A stretch of 64,000 nt of DNA from Coffea arabica (lineage: Eukaryota; Streptophyta; Magnoliopsida; Gentianales; Rubiaceae). Under the pieces are notes generated by a model that saw only the letters and a program-made list of their open reading frames with translations, searched no databases and was not told the origin of the DNA. The position numbers and the translations under genes were made by a program. Shown in pieces: positions 1 to 11,156 of this stretch; the first letter of the stretch is position 1, and every line of letters begins with the position of its first letter. The DNA is taken from the NCBI RefSeq assembly GCF_036785885.1, contig NC_092324.1, positions 31,609,001 to 31,673,000 of the forward strand, read 5' to 3'.

Positions 1-1651
1 GGGGTAAAGCTGAGGAGGCATGAAAGAGGTCAACAAGGGGGAGAATAGAGACAGAGGAAAGCATGTAGAACGAGGGTAGGAAAGAGGAATAATACAAAGG
101 GGAGAGAGAAGTAGAGACACATGGCAAGAGAATAAAAAAGAATAAACATTGAGGAAAACAATCACGCAAAAGATCTTCCTGGCTAAAGTGAAACCAAAGT
201 AGAAATTTGAAAAAATGAAGATCTTCCTGCCTAAAAGATCTTCAAGTAAATATTTGTGTAAGGCATCAAATGTAGAAAAAGTAGAAACTAGAGGGACTAA
301 AATGAAGTTTGCCTAAAATGTATAGAACCATTAGAACAGAAAAAGAATATATCTGAGAAGATAATTATGTCTGAACATCCACTAGATATAGAAACAAAAT
401 GTGTGAGTTAGTCCTTCATTTTTGTCGCTTTTTTTATTGTGTGGTTGGAGGTCAGTCTGTGGCATGGGCGCGAACCTGTTTATTAAGTAAACCTGAAAAA
501 GCTACAAGAAAGGGAGTGGGGCATCAACAGTAACCTCCTTTAGAAATCAATTGCAGTATGCAATACAAAAACATTCAGCTTCTGCACGTTAATGAGTCGT
601 CTTATAAATCAAGATATATTAGAGACCTCAGAACGTGTTTATTTGTGAATAGATGACAACATTTTAATCATGTATAGGGAAAAACATAATGAATTTGCTT
701 AAATATTTTAAAAGCTTGCGTCTCTGTGCATTGTCCCAACACAACAAGAGAACAAAAGAAGGAAGGATCCATGTGCATGCTTCATGGCAGACTTAATAGC
801 TGCACCAAAGCCAAAGATTGTCAGAAAATGCAATAGGAAGAACACAACCTATGGAATTGGTGTCTAACAATTTCCTGGCATTCAGTATGCTCTATAGAAA
901 CTGTAAACAGTTCCAAATTCCTAGTTGATTTTTGTAATAATAGAAGTGGAGCAAATACAGACTTAAGCATTTACTTGATTTGGTCTCCCAGTTTATCCTA
1001 GAATACCCTGGAAAATAAAGAGAACAGTCTCTTCTACTTCCCATTTAGTACCCTTCACTCTCTTCTAAGTATTTCATGATAATGCTCGGAGAACAGAAAT
1101 ATTCCTAACCAGCCAAAATATTACTAAAATAGAGTTAACGCCCTTGAATAGCAAAAGAATAAATGCTTCCAAGACACATATATTCCTAACCAGGCAACAT
1201 ATTTGTAAAATACAGTTGATTCCCTTGATTAGCAAAAGAAATGCTAATTTGATGCTTTGGGATAAGAAGTACTCTAACCAACCAAAATATCACTAAAAAA
1301 TTATACATATGTGTGTCTGCATGTGTTGTACGTGCATGCGTGTGTGTGTGTGTGTGTATATCACATACATACATACATATGGTTGATTCCCTTGATTAGC
1401 AAAAGAAATGCTAATTTGATGCTTCACGATAAGAAGTACTCCTAACCAGCCAACGTATCACTAAAATATTATACATATGTATGTGTGTCTGCATGTGTGT
1501 ATGTGTGTGTGCTATGTGTGTGTAGCAAGTCCACATTCAAATTTCATAAAAGAGATCATCAAATTCATTAAGCTTTAAAATCAGTTCAGTTTTACTTAAA
1601 TTAAAATAATGTGTATGAATCAAATGTAGAGGAAACTAGAAAGGTCTTAAC
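1..1651 (-). other. Intron of the transporter gene, continuing beyond the window
   Basis: A splice donor (GT on the minus strand at 1651-1650) opens an intron that runs left out of the window. I searched the minus strand here for the missing C-terminal membrane segments of the transporter and found none. The intron holds diverged tandem repeats and GT/CATA microsatellites at about 1.1-1.5 kb. Nothing else is recognisable in 1-1097. Confidence 0.6.
1098..1530. repeat. Diverged intronic tandem repeat with GT and CATA microsatellites
   Basis: Three to four imperfect units share the words CCTAACCAGCCAA, TTGATTCCCTTGATTAGC and AAAGAAATGCTAATTTGATG. The two best units begin near 1219 and 1390, about 170 bp apart. 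Each of these two carries an ATACATATG stretch leading into a GT-rich microsatellite, and a CATA run separates them. Confidence 0.75.
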
Positions 1652-3527
1652 CTTTGCAAGCAACAATGACAAGGAGTTCGGAAACTCTCCAGTAGCGATG
1701 ATGAGAAACAGGAGAAATGGTAAAGACAAAAAGCTGTTATAGAACATGATCTCAATTGATGACAGCCCATCCTCCGCACCTGACCTCTCCACCAATACAA
1801 GGTACATGGTCTGAATCGAAACAAAAAGTTCCATCAAATAGACATGTTAAGTATCAAAGTAAAAGTTGAAAACAAAACATAAAAAGGCCAGAGGAACAAA
1901 AGAACTCAAGCAAGACCTGGAAGAAAACAGAAGTAAGAGCCATGCTATATCCAAAAGGATCAAAAGAAAAATCTCCTAGCGCTGCTATAATTACACCTGC
2001 AGCTGTCAGCATAACTGAAAGGGTTACCTGAAATAAGATGAGAAGGACAAGAAGCATAATCAGAAGCTTATTAGTTTGATTGGTAGCCATTGAGATAATG
2101 GCTGCAGAGAAATTTGGAAAGAAATTGGGAGATACAAACAGGCTAAGGAGAAGTTCTTGGTAACCTTATTCAAGCATAATTTTTAAATTGACAATAAAAT
2201 GTTAATGCAAAAATTCACATTGACTTTCATATAGTTGAAACACTTGCAATAAGAGTTCAATTCAACTCAAAATATATTAATTGCTTGATTTAATTCAACA
2301 ATGAGTTATACAAAGATTCCTTTGGTTCAGAATCTCGTATCAGCAGCTTGACATATGGAAATTCAGCTTCAGATTTCAGCACAACTGCTGCATAGAATAA
2401 AGGAAGAAGCACTCTAAAACTTATATAAGAGCTAATGAGTCATTTTCAAAATAAAAAATTTCAAAGAGCGCAGAATCAAATTCCATTATTATTCTTTTCT
2501 CATATAAATTCTCTCATGTGAAGTAAACAATCATTGTCTGGAGCAAACCATATGGTAAACAATTTCATAGCCATTAACACTTGAAAGTAGTTCCTTCTTA
2601 TTTCACGAATTTTGAAAAGATAAGGATGGTATTAACAGAAAATGGTACAGGGCAAGATTTTTTAGTCCAAATGTATAAAGCAGGCTCATCAACGCATAAT
2701 TTTACTTTCTACTCATGGATGCACAACTGATTGTAAGATTTAACTCAAGTATAACTACCGCCGAAAAAAAAAAAAAAGATACAGATTGCTACCAGTTTAC
2801 AGGAAGGAATTGCTTGACGCATGTACAACATGTGCAGTTAAGAAAAAGATTATCTGGCCGCAAATGAGAATATCCAAGAAGAATGTAAAGGCAGCACTAA
2901 CAGAAACAAGAAAAGCAGAAAAGAAACAGAACTACTAAAGGTAACTGCACTACTAAGTGTACATGGATAGTCTTGAAGCATAGATGGTGACCTGAGTTGT
3001 AGGTTTTCCCTTTCCAGTAAAGAATCCAGCTATTAGAACAGCAAGTGGTGTCAATCTTTTGATGGCAATGTACATTGGAATGTTTACTCCTTTTAAACTT
3101 GCTAAAGCAAATGCAACATTTGCATTGTAGAATAACGAAACAAATATAAGTTTTTTGGCTGTCTCCACATTTAGTCCTCTGGCTTTCATGTATCCCATGG
3201 ATCTACCAAAATGAATGAGCAAAGTAGTTGCCAATTGCTGCTCATAGCTCAAACATGGCAAATAGAAACCTAGTCAATAATCTGAAAACCATTTAAAGCA
3301 TTACTCTAGCAGGTACCTATCAAATATGAGCTGAATCACATGAGTAGATTTATAGAATACACCAATCATTCGTCAAGTTTTACCTGGAGTGTAAGCAAAG
3401 TCATTGAGTGTGCATACTGCATCAGCACTGCCTTATTGATGAAAACCATTGCCATTGAAGCAATCCCATATGAGACTGCAGCAAACAAACTGCATTGCAA
3501 GATATCCCTCATGTTTTTAAATCCCAA
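1652..3527 (-). CDS. Nucleotide-sugar transporter (UGNT1-like, DMT/TPT superfamily), partial gene
   Basis: Four exons read on the minus strand, all joined in phase 0: 3527-3384, 3237-2992, 2027-1917 and 1810-1652 (48, 82, 37 and 53 codons). Introns of 146, 964 and 106 bp all have GT-AG ends. The protein is hydrophobic and multi-spanning. Recognisable stretches are FNANVAFALASLKG-like (FYNANVAFALASLKG), VNIPMYIAIKRLTPLAVL, GKGKPTTQ, AALGDFSFDPFGYSMAL and SGAEDGLSSIEIMFYNSF. These match my recollection of plant KT-group nucleotide-sugar transporters such as Arabidopsis UGNT1, a Golgi UDP-GlcNAc carrier; the exact substrate is not shown by sequence. The first in-frame Met is at 3512-3510, but an upstream coding exon is possible. 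About 110 C-terminal codons are missing, presumably left of the window. No stop or frameshift is seen, so the gene looks functional. It is the only apparently intact host gene here. Confidence 0.88.
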
Positions 3528-4877
3528 CTGAGCAAACAAAATCCAAAAAGGAAAAAAAAAAAAAAGGCACAGACGCACAAACACACTCTTGCAGTAGTAT
3601 TGCAGAAAGTATATTTGCAGAAAATACTTGAACAATTTTACAAAGAGGAACATTATACCACCAGTCAGTAGCACAATTGTGGTGAGGCTTCAGGTCATAT
3701 GGTAACTATCACAGATTTAATTGAGGAAGAAAAGAAAAAGTCAATAAAACACTAACTAAATGGACAATTAGCTCCAGTCAATGCATTTCTGCATGCATTT
3801 TCAAGCTAAACAGTCTAAAGATAGCATACCATATCATAAACCACTTAAGAATAATCAAAGAAAAATACTTCAAAAAAGAAAAGAAAAGAAAGGGGAAACA
3901 TCATGACATAATTACTGACGACATTGAAGAAGGCAGTTCAGTAAAAGTACAAGAGGCAGAGTACTGAACAGAATCTGTCCTTAGATGTCAAAATCTGCAT
4001 AACTACAAAAAGCAGAGTACTGAACATAGTCTGTCCCTAGATGTCAAAATCTGCATATTCAGCAAAATCATATCCAGTCCAGAAAGCAAATTTAATGCAA
4101 AGAAAAATAAATGCATCACAAAATTCAAGGGTCTGCCAATTAAATTTCAAAAAATAGATAATTAATCAGCATAAATCCAAACCTCAAGAATGAACTCGTG
4201 TCTGCAGCATCCATCTCTCAAGCCTGAACCCACCTAATAAATGCCACAAATATTTCAATATCACAATTATTTCAACCTTAAAAACAAAGTTGGGCTTTTC
4301 GTCCCAGATGGCAAAAAATGGCGGGCTTCAAGAAAATAAGAGAATTGATTCAAGTAAGAGGGACGCTTAATGTATAAATCAACGATTGGATTAAGAATTG
4401 AGTGAAACTAAATTTAAAAAAAAAAGTCACATGAATAATTAAATTAATTGATAAATAAGTGAATAAAAGTTCTCCTTGGATCAAGAGAAAGAGTGGTGGT
4501 GTTGAATTTTGAGTGAAACCTATGACTAATGTGACTAGTAAAAATTGTTTACGCAATAGTTTAAGGTAATTAGTAAAGTGTTAGTTGTGGGTTTAACGTT
4601 CGAGGATGAAACCTGTGTGTACTTGCCTAAACAGCAATGCCACGTTCCTTTTTTGATTTTGTTCTTTTGCTTTTTCCCCTCCAACCACAGATCGCAAAAT
4701 GGTGTAATGTAACAGGGAGGCATTGGGGATTTGATGGGGAATGGGGATTGGGGGGATTCGTGGATTACGCAAGAGTCGGTGAAGCAGGTGAGGGGTTGAC
4801 CGTTGGACTGTGAAGCCATCGCCATGTGAGGCGGGTTGATTGCCGGGGAAAGACGGAACGAATGATATGTAGATTGG
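3528..4877 (-). other. Putative 5' leader and upstream intron(s) of the transporter gene
   Basis: This lies between the first recognised exon and the candidate promoter. An ATG GAT GCT GCA GAC context on the minus strand at about 4217 is followed by a donor-like GAG/GT, but splicing it to 3527 does not keep the frame. A minus-strand open frame from Met codons near 4829-4823 could be a leader exon or an upstream ORF. I cannot settle the 5' structure without transcripts. Confidence 0.4.
3956..4060. repeat. Two-copy 56-bp tandem duplication
   Basis: Two near-identical units start at 3956 and 4012. Both contain GCAGAGTACTGAACA and TAGATGTCAAAATCTGCAT. They lie in the presumed leader or intron of the transporter gene. 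Confidence 0.8.
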
Positions 4878-4883
4878 TATATA
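4878..4883 (-). promoter_or_regulatory. Candidate TATA box of the transporter gene
   Basis: The minus strand reads CCGTATATACCAATC here, placing a TATATA core about 30 nt upstream of a plausible start near 4850. The position fits a promoter for the minus-strand gene. An LTR element begins only about 130 bp further upstream, so distal promoter elements may have been displaced or replaced. Confidence 0.4.
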
Positions 4884-5471
4884 CGGTTATTATTGGTTCT
4901 CAACGCGAAATTGGATAACTATTATTTGGTCAAAAATTATTTAATTGCATCACAAATATAATTTTTTATCTTTTCAATCACCTTTTTATTTTACATATAT
5001 CGTATCACAAATGATGAGAACATGAAGATCGATCTCAAGAATCATTGAAGATCTGAACTTGTGTCATGATTATTTCTTGCTATTTATGTAATTAAGTTTT
5101 CAGCAATAAGTGTTAGTTAATTAGAATTAGTCTTGAGTTATTTTTGAATCCTTAATAAGGGGAATAAAGGCTAAGGTCATGTTGACCATAATTAAGCCAA
5201 TTTCAATTAGTTAAGTTGATATTCTAGTTGAATTAGAGTTTTTGAAAAGTAGTTAATTGCTTCCAAATCTTGATTGATATCTTGATTGATTTTTAAATCT
5301 TGATTGGTTTTCAAATCCTGATTGGTTTCCAAATCTTGATTGATGTCTTGATTGATTTCCAAATCTTGATTCCAAATTTATTTAGAAAGTTGTGTTAAGT
5401 TTAGAAATCAAGTCAAATAAGGAAACTTGTATTGTTTTCAATTTATATTATGTTTCAGAGTCTTGTAAGGC

Positions 5472-5479
5472 TATAAATA
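5472..5479 (+). promoter_or_regulatory. LTR TATA box
   Basis: TATAAATA lies between the inverted words GGCTA and TAGCC in the 5' LTR. The same box is at 6956-6963 in the 3' LTR. Confidence 0.6.
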
Positions 5480-5652
5480 GCCAACTTTATGTAACTATTC
5501 GAATATATGATATTGAAAATGAATTAATAAAAAGAGAGTTGTCTCCTTTTATGGAGTTCCTTGATGGAACTTAAGTTTCTTCTTGAACTGTATCAAGTAT
5601 TTAGTTTGGATACTTGTGGTGTTCAAGGCAAGATGATCACATCATTTTGTTC

Positions 5653-5862
5653 TTTCAAACCAATAAGCAATCCACTAGGTTTCTAAAGACGGGTTCTCTT
5701 TAACTCTAGCAAGGTAGTTATTGTTCAAACCAATAACCAATTCACTAGGTTTCTAGAAACGGGTTCTCTTTAGATCTAGCAATGTAGTTATTGTTCAAGT
5801 CAATAACTAATCTACTAAGTTTCTAGAGACGGGTTCTCTTTAGATCTAGCAAAATAGTTATT
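5653..5862 (+). repeat. 70-bp minisatellite inside the 5' LTR (three units)
   Basis: Each unit contains CCACTAGGTTTCTA-like text, GACGGGTTCTC and TAGCAAGGTAGTTATTG, with small changes. The 3' LTR has two units (about 7112-7252), so copy number changed after insertion or during reverse transcription. Confidence 0.85.
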
Positions 5863-5952
5863 GTTCTATAATCTGGTCAAAATAGATTCTTCTGCTGCCT
5901 GATCGATTCAGTTCTTCAAGTTAGGTTCATGTTGGGTCGAGTTCGTATCATC

Positions 5953-5963
5953 TGGTATCAGAG
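5953..5963 (+). other. Primer-binding site, tRNA-Met type
   Basis: TGGTATCAGAG lies 2 bp after the 5' LTR end, the usual spacing for a plant initiator-tRNA-Met primer site. Confidence 0.85.
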
Positions 5964-6485
5964 TTTCGGCTCTTGATTTAGGTTAATATCCTTTTCTTTT
6001 TTATTTTTCTACCAAAACCCTAGCCGCCTTTTGATTTAAAAGAAACAAAAAAAAATTATTCTTTTTTTTTATTTTGAGTCTAACTTACCCCCTTGGATTA
6101 ATTGAGATTAGAATTTCATGGTGTGATTACGTTCTTGAAAACAGGTTTTTCAAGGGTTTAACTCCCATTAAATTTCTTCCAAGTGAAGTCGTAACCTTGT
6201 GTCAAGTTGTCAAAAAAAAAGGACTGTTCACGGGGGAGTACTGTTCACTACTGTAGTAGCACTATTCATCCCGTCGCTACTGTAGCAGTTCTATTCATCG
6301 TACTGTAACAGTACTGTTCATCCGAAATTTTTTTCCTCCCCCATATCTTGTGTTTGTTTCTTGTTGCTCTTGAGTCTTGTAGTTGGCTTGGTTATTTCTT
6401 GAAATTCTTGGATTGCATATATTAAGACATTCTCCGAGTTACTCCTTTGTAAGCAATCACTCGATTTGAGGATAAATCGTCTTTC

Positions 6486-6498
6486 AAGAGAAGGGGAA
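6486..6498 (+). other. Polypurine tract of the small LTR element
   Basis: AAGAGAAGGGGAA directly abuts the 3' LTR start at 6499. Confidence 0.8.
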
Positions 6499-7341
6499 TG
6501 ATGAGAACATAAAGATTGAGCTCAAGAATCATTGAAGATCTGAACTTGTGTCATGATTATTTCTTATTATTTATTTAATTAAGTTTTCAGCAATAATTGT
6601 TAGTTAATTAGAGTTAGTCTTGAGTTATTTTTGAATCCTTAATAAGGGGAATAAAGGCTAAGGTCATGTTGACCATAATTAAGCCAATTTTAGTTAGTTA
6701 AGTTGCTATTCTAGTTGAATTAGAGTTTTAGAAAAGTAGTTAATTGCTTCCAAATCTTGGGTTTCCAAATCTTGATTGATATCTTGATTGATTTTCAAAT
6801 CTTGATTGGTTTCCAAATCTTGATTGATGTCTTAATTGATTTCCAAATCTTGATTCCAAATTTATTTAAGAAGTTATGTCAATTTTAGAAGTCAAGTCAA
6901 ATAAGGAAACTTGTATTGTTTTCAATTTAGATTATGTTTCAGAGTCTTGTAAGGTTATAAATAGCCAACTTTATGTAACTATTCGAATATATGATATTGA
7001 AGATGAATTAATAAAAAAAGAGTTGTCTCCTTTTATGAATTCCTTGAACTGTATCAAGTATTTAGTTTGGATACTTGTGGTGTTCAAGGCAAGATGATCA
7101 CATCATTTTATTCTTTCAAATCAATAACCAATCCACTAGGTTTCTAACAACAGGGTTTCTTTAGATCTAGCAAGGTAGTTATTGTTCAAATCAATAACTA
7201 ATCCACTAGGTTTCTAGAGACGGGTTCTCTTTAGATCTAGCAAGGTAGTTATTGTTCTATAACCTTGTCAAAATAGATTCTTCCGCTGCCTGATCGATTC
7301 AGTTCTTCAAGATAGGTTCTTGTTGGATCGAGTTCGTATCA
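6499..7341 (+). repeat. 3' LTR of the small LTR element (843 bp)
   Basis: It matches the 5' LTR end to end apart from scattered substitutions, a shorter CTTGATTG block and one fewer 70-bp unit. It is followed by the target duplication ACAAA. Confidence 0.9.
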
Positions 7342-7346
7342 ACAAA

Positions 7347-8714
7347 AATTGTTATAATAATTATTTCAAATAATCTCCTATCTAAACACAGTATACTGCA
7401 TGTTTGGCTTTGTTAAAACAAAATCATGTTGATGTATCATGGATTCTTAGAGACTTGAGATGCCAATCATAATCCAATTATATTGACTTATCCAAACTTA
7501 TTCATTAATTTTGAATGGATCTAAATGAGTATTCAATTAAACCCATTTAATTGGTTGATAGTGAGTTGATTCAAGTCACCCATTTATATACATTTAGAAA
7601 TAACTATACATTTAAACTCAACTTTTAATGAGTTTTGAGCAAATAAATATGAATTTCTTATCAATCTAATAATAATGATAAAATATCGTTATTTCTTGTC
7701 AACATGCAAAAAAATAAAAAAATAAGTAGAATTGTAAGTTACTCATAAATGGGTAATTTGGCATATTCATACCCATATAAATGGATTAATCCAATTATAA
7801 TTCGTTCAGACCCATCCAAATCACCAATTTTAATACCTCTGTTAGAGATGCAAACAAGGTTGCACATATTTTGGTGAACTATGCTAAAACTACAATACTC
7901 ATTAAATTTCTATGGAACCTCCCTTGACTTTGTCAAGTAAATCATGTTGGATGACTGTCAACTAGTCCATTAATAATTAATGCTTAAGGTACATTGCAAC
8001 AATAAATAAATATATAAAAAAAATTTTAAAGATATTTTTTAAAATTGTTTTTTATGAAATTTGATTTTATATTTTTATAATACATACAAAAAATTCACAT
8101 TTACATAAAATAAAATATACAAATAGCTTATTATTTGGCAGTGAGTACTTATAAAAAGAGAGGTAAAAGTAGATATGATAGGGGGTAAGAAAGACAAAAG
8201 TAGATATGATAGTGGGTAAGAGAGACAAAAGTGGATATGACAATGGGTAGTTATACACAAAGGGTTATTTAGGAAATCAAAAGATAACAACCTTTTGTTT
8301 ACACCAAAAGTCTCCCTACTGCTTTATATATGATATAGATAGAAATGAGGGTAAATTTGAAAACATATAAAATTAACACCAAATTGGTATTGACTACCTA
8401 CATAGGCTTTATTATTGTAAAGATATTGGATTTGTGTTTTATTAAAAAGAAAAAAAATTCTATAGTCCCTTTTAAATACAATTCCTTTAATTTGCATCTC
8501 TCAAAAAGATAATAATATAATTTTTAAATATTTAACGATGTTTAATCTAAAAGTCAATAATATTTCTTTCGCCATCTAACGGTTATTCCGTTTATGAGTA
8601 TAGTATCCAAAAGGGATTAGAATCTCCCCTTATTTAAAACATTTTTCTTCGTTAAAAACTAACTATTCATGAAAACCACTATTTTAACTATTTATTTTCA
8701 TATATTTTTGTTAG
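7347..8714. other. AT-rich intergenic DNA without recognisable genes
   Basis: No frame resembles a known protein. The only structure found is a 31-bp tandem repeat at 8165-8250. The rest is unassigned AT-rich DNA. Confidence 0.6.
8165..8250. repeat. 31-bp tandem repeat, about 2.8 units
   Basis: Units start at 8165, 8196 and 8227. They share AAAAGTRGATATGAYA followed by a GGGTAAG-like word. The minus-strand Tyr/Leu-rich frames here are translations of this repeat, not a gene. Confidence 0.8.
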
Positions 8715-8767
8715 GTATAGATAAGGTTAGTTTTTTTTTTTTTTTTATCTAGTATAGATAAGGTTAG
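8715..8767 (-). repeat. 16-bp direct repeat around a poly-T run (retroposon footprint?)
   Basis: GTATAGATAAGGTTAG occurs at 8715-8730 and exactly again at 8752-8767. Between them are 16 T and ATCTA. On the minus strand this reads as duplication, a few bases, poly-A, duplication. That is what a tail-only, 5'-truncated retroposon would leave. Confidence 0.45.
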
Positions 8768-8955
8768 TTAGGGATACATTTAATCCTTCGAATTCTGTCA
8801 AGCTCGGTTTTAAATGATGGGATTCCTCCCGACTTGGTGTCTTTAATTGAATTCGAAATGTACTCGCCCATGCTAGGAGTCACAAGTTCTTTCCAGTTTC
8901 CACTTGGTCCATCCATTCACAAGTTAAGCAGAAGGAACAATTTCACAAGCCCTTA

Positions 8956-9135
8956 GGGTCCCTTTGGCTCATGGGATAACACGGGATTGGATTAATCATT
9001 TTATGTCATTCCATGTTTGATTCTATTTTATACATAGGGTGATACATCCTATCTAACTGCATTAATCCTTTATTTATGAGATAAAATAATCCCATTGGGA
9101 GGTGGTATTAATCATTCCCGGATGATTAACAAATA
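8956..9135 (+). mobile_element. MITE-like fragment (one terminal end)
   Basis: It starts GGGTCCCTTTGGCTCATGG, typical of PIF/Harbinger-type MITE ends, and is preceded by TTA. The matching right end is not next to it. A similar right-hand end, in inverted orientation, is at 30030-30054. I treat this as a partial copy. Confidence 0.4.
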
Positions 9136-9224
9136 GAATTATAAAATTTTAGACTAATTTATCCTTATAAAAAATATAAATTTATACTCTTATAATTATA
9201 TAACCGTACTCCCACATGATAATC

Positions 9225-9255
<31 letters not shown>

Positions 9256-9758
9256 TTATGAAAGTATCTATTTTAATTAGAGTGTTTCTCACTCCTAGGT
9301 GGCATGCCTAATTAAAGAGAATTAACGGGTTATTGGTCATTTAGATTTTACCAATATTGAATATTATATTATATGTTTAAAAATTATCCCAAATTTTAAA
9401 ATAAATTTAAAAAATAACTAATCTTATCTTAATGATATCTGCTTTCTATCAAATTATTATATAGAACTATAGTAAAGTCTTTTTCAAATTACAATTATTA
9501 AAATCTTATATATTTCACAAATTACTTCCTTTCATCACTATATCGCTATTTAGTATTTAAATTGTTCATTATCTTTTCCCTTAATTTTGAATTAACTTAG
9601 TGTAAAAAAAGAGAATTAATTTTTACATCAACAGAATTACCAATGTTGTTAGAAACTAAATATTTATTGATGAAAAAGTGGATTGTTGGATCATTTCTAC
9701 TTAATTAAATGTGAATATATAGTTCTAAATTTTTGGACATCATAAAAATTTAAATTAT
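9136..9758. other. AT-rich DNA with an (AT)n run
   Basis: An (AT)n microsatellite occupies about 9225-9256. Text near 9150-9215 resembles 29126-29205 on the other side of the nested elements, suggesting both belong to one older repeat split by the Athila-like insertion. No gene is visible. Confidence 0.5.
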
Positions 9759-11048
9759 TGATAGGTCATAATTTGTTGCTAAATTTATAATTATTTTTCC
9801 CTCGATTTTAACCAAATATTGTTTTAATTATCGGATTTTATTTATATTTGGTGCTTTATGTTAACTGTAGGGTATTGGAGTAAAAAGTGCTAAAAATGGG
9901 TGATTTTCTTGGAGTTGATTGTCAAGCGCACGTTTTCCAATCCAAGATGGAGTCTACGTGGAATATTGGTTAAAGATTGGGAAGCTGCCACTTTTTATTA
10001 GATGTCTTATCAGGGAACAATTAGCATTATCTTGGAAGGTTTCGTTTTTTATTTAGAAGTTCATTATTGGTAGTAGATATCTAGTATAAAACAAAAAGAA
10101 TAAAAAAAGAAAGCAGGCATCCCGTATGATTAATATTTGGAGGAGAACCGTGACTCCTAGGGGAGGACAGCCCCTCGGCCTCTGAATTCCGTTAGCTCTT
10201 CATTGATTTTAGAGGAAGACAATTGTAAGCTTCCAACGGATTTTCTTGTGGGCATGGCTTGTTCTCCATCAATGAAGAACTAATTTCGTATTTCTAATCA
10301 AGGAACACCAAGGATTTGGTTCAGCTATTACCGTGAGATCTAATTGATTTTATTTATCTCCTCTGTTCTTTAATATTTGTACGTTTTCTGCTTTATAGAG
10401 TATGATTATTGTGTGTGATTGAATAGATGCGCAATATTTAATTATACACGTAATCTATTTGCTAATTAGAAAAATTGAATCCGTAATTGTTTGACTATTC
10501 TAATCCTGGTGGTAACTGGCATATTTGGATTTGTGTTGGAGAAACGTACAATCTAATTTAAATAAGCTCTCGTAGCGTGTTTATTGATTAGAACAGGGTT
10601 TTTTTAGTTTCTAATGCAATTGGTGAATTAAATCCTATGGTCGTACCTAGGGTTATTCCTAAATTAGGAAAATAGTCAATGGTCGTACCTTAATTATTGA
10701 AACAGTAAGGAGAAACTGACTGTCAGATCATATCGGCAGTGAAGAACCTATTTATTAATGAATGAATTATAATTGCATCAATGATCAGTTACTTGAACCA
10801 TCTCTGAAGTGTAACCTTGGCTAGTGTTTTCCCCATTAATTGTCTTTCCCAATCTCTTTTTGCATGTTTTATTACCTTTGTAATATTTTACTAGTCGTTA
10901 AATCTTGAAAATTCCCCCCATTCCACTTTAACTTGAAGAAGAGCAAATTTTTCCCAGTCCCTATGGAATCGACATTGCTTACCACTATATGCAAATCTAT
11001 ATTTTCGTTGAGTAGGTCTTTATTATTGCACAGACTCGACACCTATCA
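9759..11048 (+). repeat. 5' LTR of the first Athila-like element (1,290 bp)
   Basis: It starts TGATAGGTCATAATTTG and ends CGACACCTATCA, so its ends are TGATA/TATCA inverted repeats. It shares words such as GAAGAACTAA and TATTTCTAATCAAGG with the LTR at 53264-54876. ATTAT precedes it at 9754-9758. Confidence 0.75.
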
Positions 11049-11053
11049 ATTTT

Positions 11054-11072
11054 TGGCACCGTTGCCGAGGAC
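11054..11072 (+). other. Primer-binding site, tRNA-Asp type
   Basis: TGGCACCGTTGCCGAGGAC follows the LTR after 5 bp. It resembles the plant tRNA-Asp primer site usual for Athila elements, with small differences. Confidence 0.75.
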
Positions 11073-11156
11073 TAGTGCTTGATTAATTTATTTCTTTTTG
11101 AGTTCATCTTGTTTGCATTTTTTTTATTTTTCTCTTATTTTTCTTTTATATAGTTT

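Larger units (their letters stand above)
5012..5950 (+). repeat. 5' LTR of the small LTR element (939 bp)
   Basis: It contains a TATA box (TATAAATA, 5472-5479), an AATAAA signal near 5524, a CTTGATTG-rich minisatellite at about 5265-5375, and three 70-bp units at 5653-5862. It differs from the 3' LTR by several percent and by one 70-bp unit. Confidence 0.9.
5012..7341 (+). mobile_element. Small non-autonomous LTR retrotransposon (TRIM/SMART-like)
   Basis: The two LTRs begin TGATGAGAACAT and end GAGTTCGTATCA. The target duplication ACAAA is present at 5007-5011 and 7342-7346. A tRNA-Met primer site (TGGTATCAGAG) starts at 5953 and a purine tract precedes the 3' LTR. The 548-bp interior has no gag or pol; its only open frame (60 codons) resembles no known protein. 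It carries repeated words of the type ACTGTAGCAGTACTGTTCATC, at about 6230-6320. LTRs of 0.84-0.94 kb are large for a TRIM, so the class name is approximate. It must be mobilised by an autonomous partner. Confidence 0.9.

Noticed and set aside
4535..4903. Minus-strand 122-codon ORF as an independent gene
   Set aside because: It covers the candidate TATA box and leader of the transporter gene and has no recognisable domain; at most part of it is a leader exon or upstream ORF.
5392..5574. Small ORF, with relative at 6876-7097
   Set aside because: Both lie inside LTRs over the TATA box and transcription start, so they are LTR sequence.
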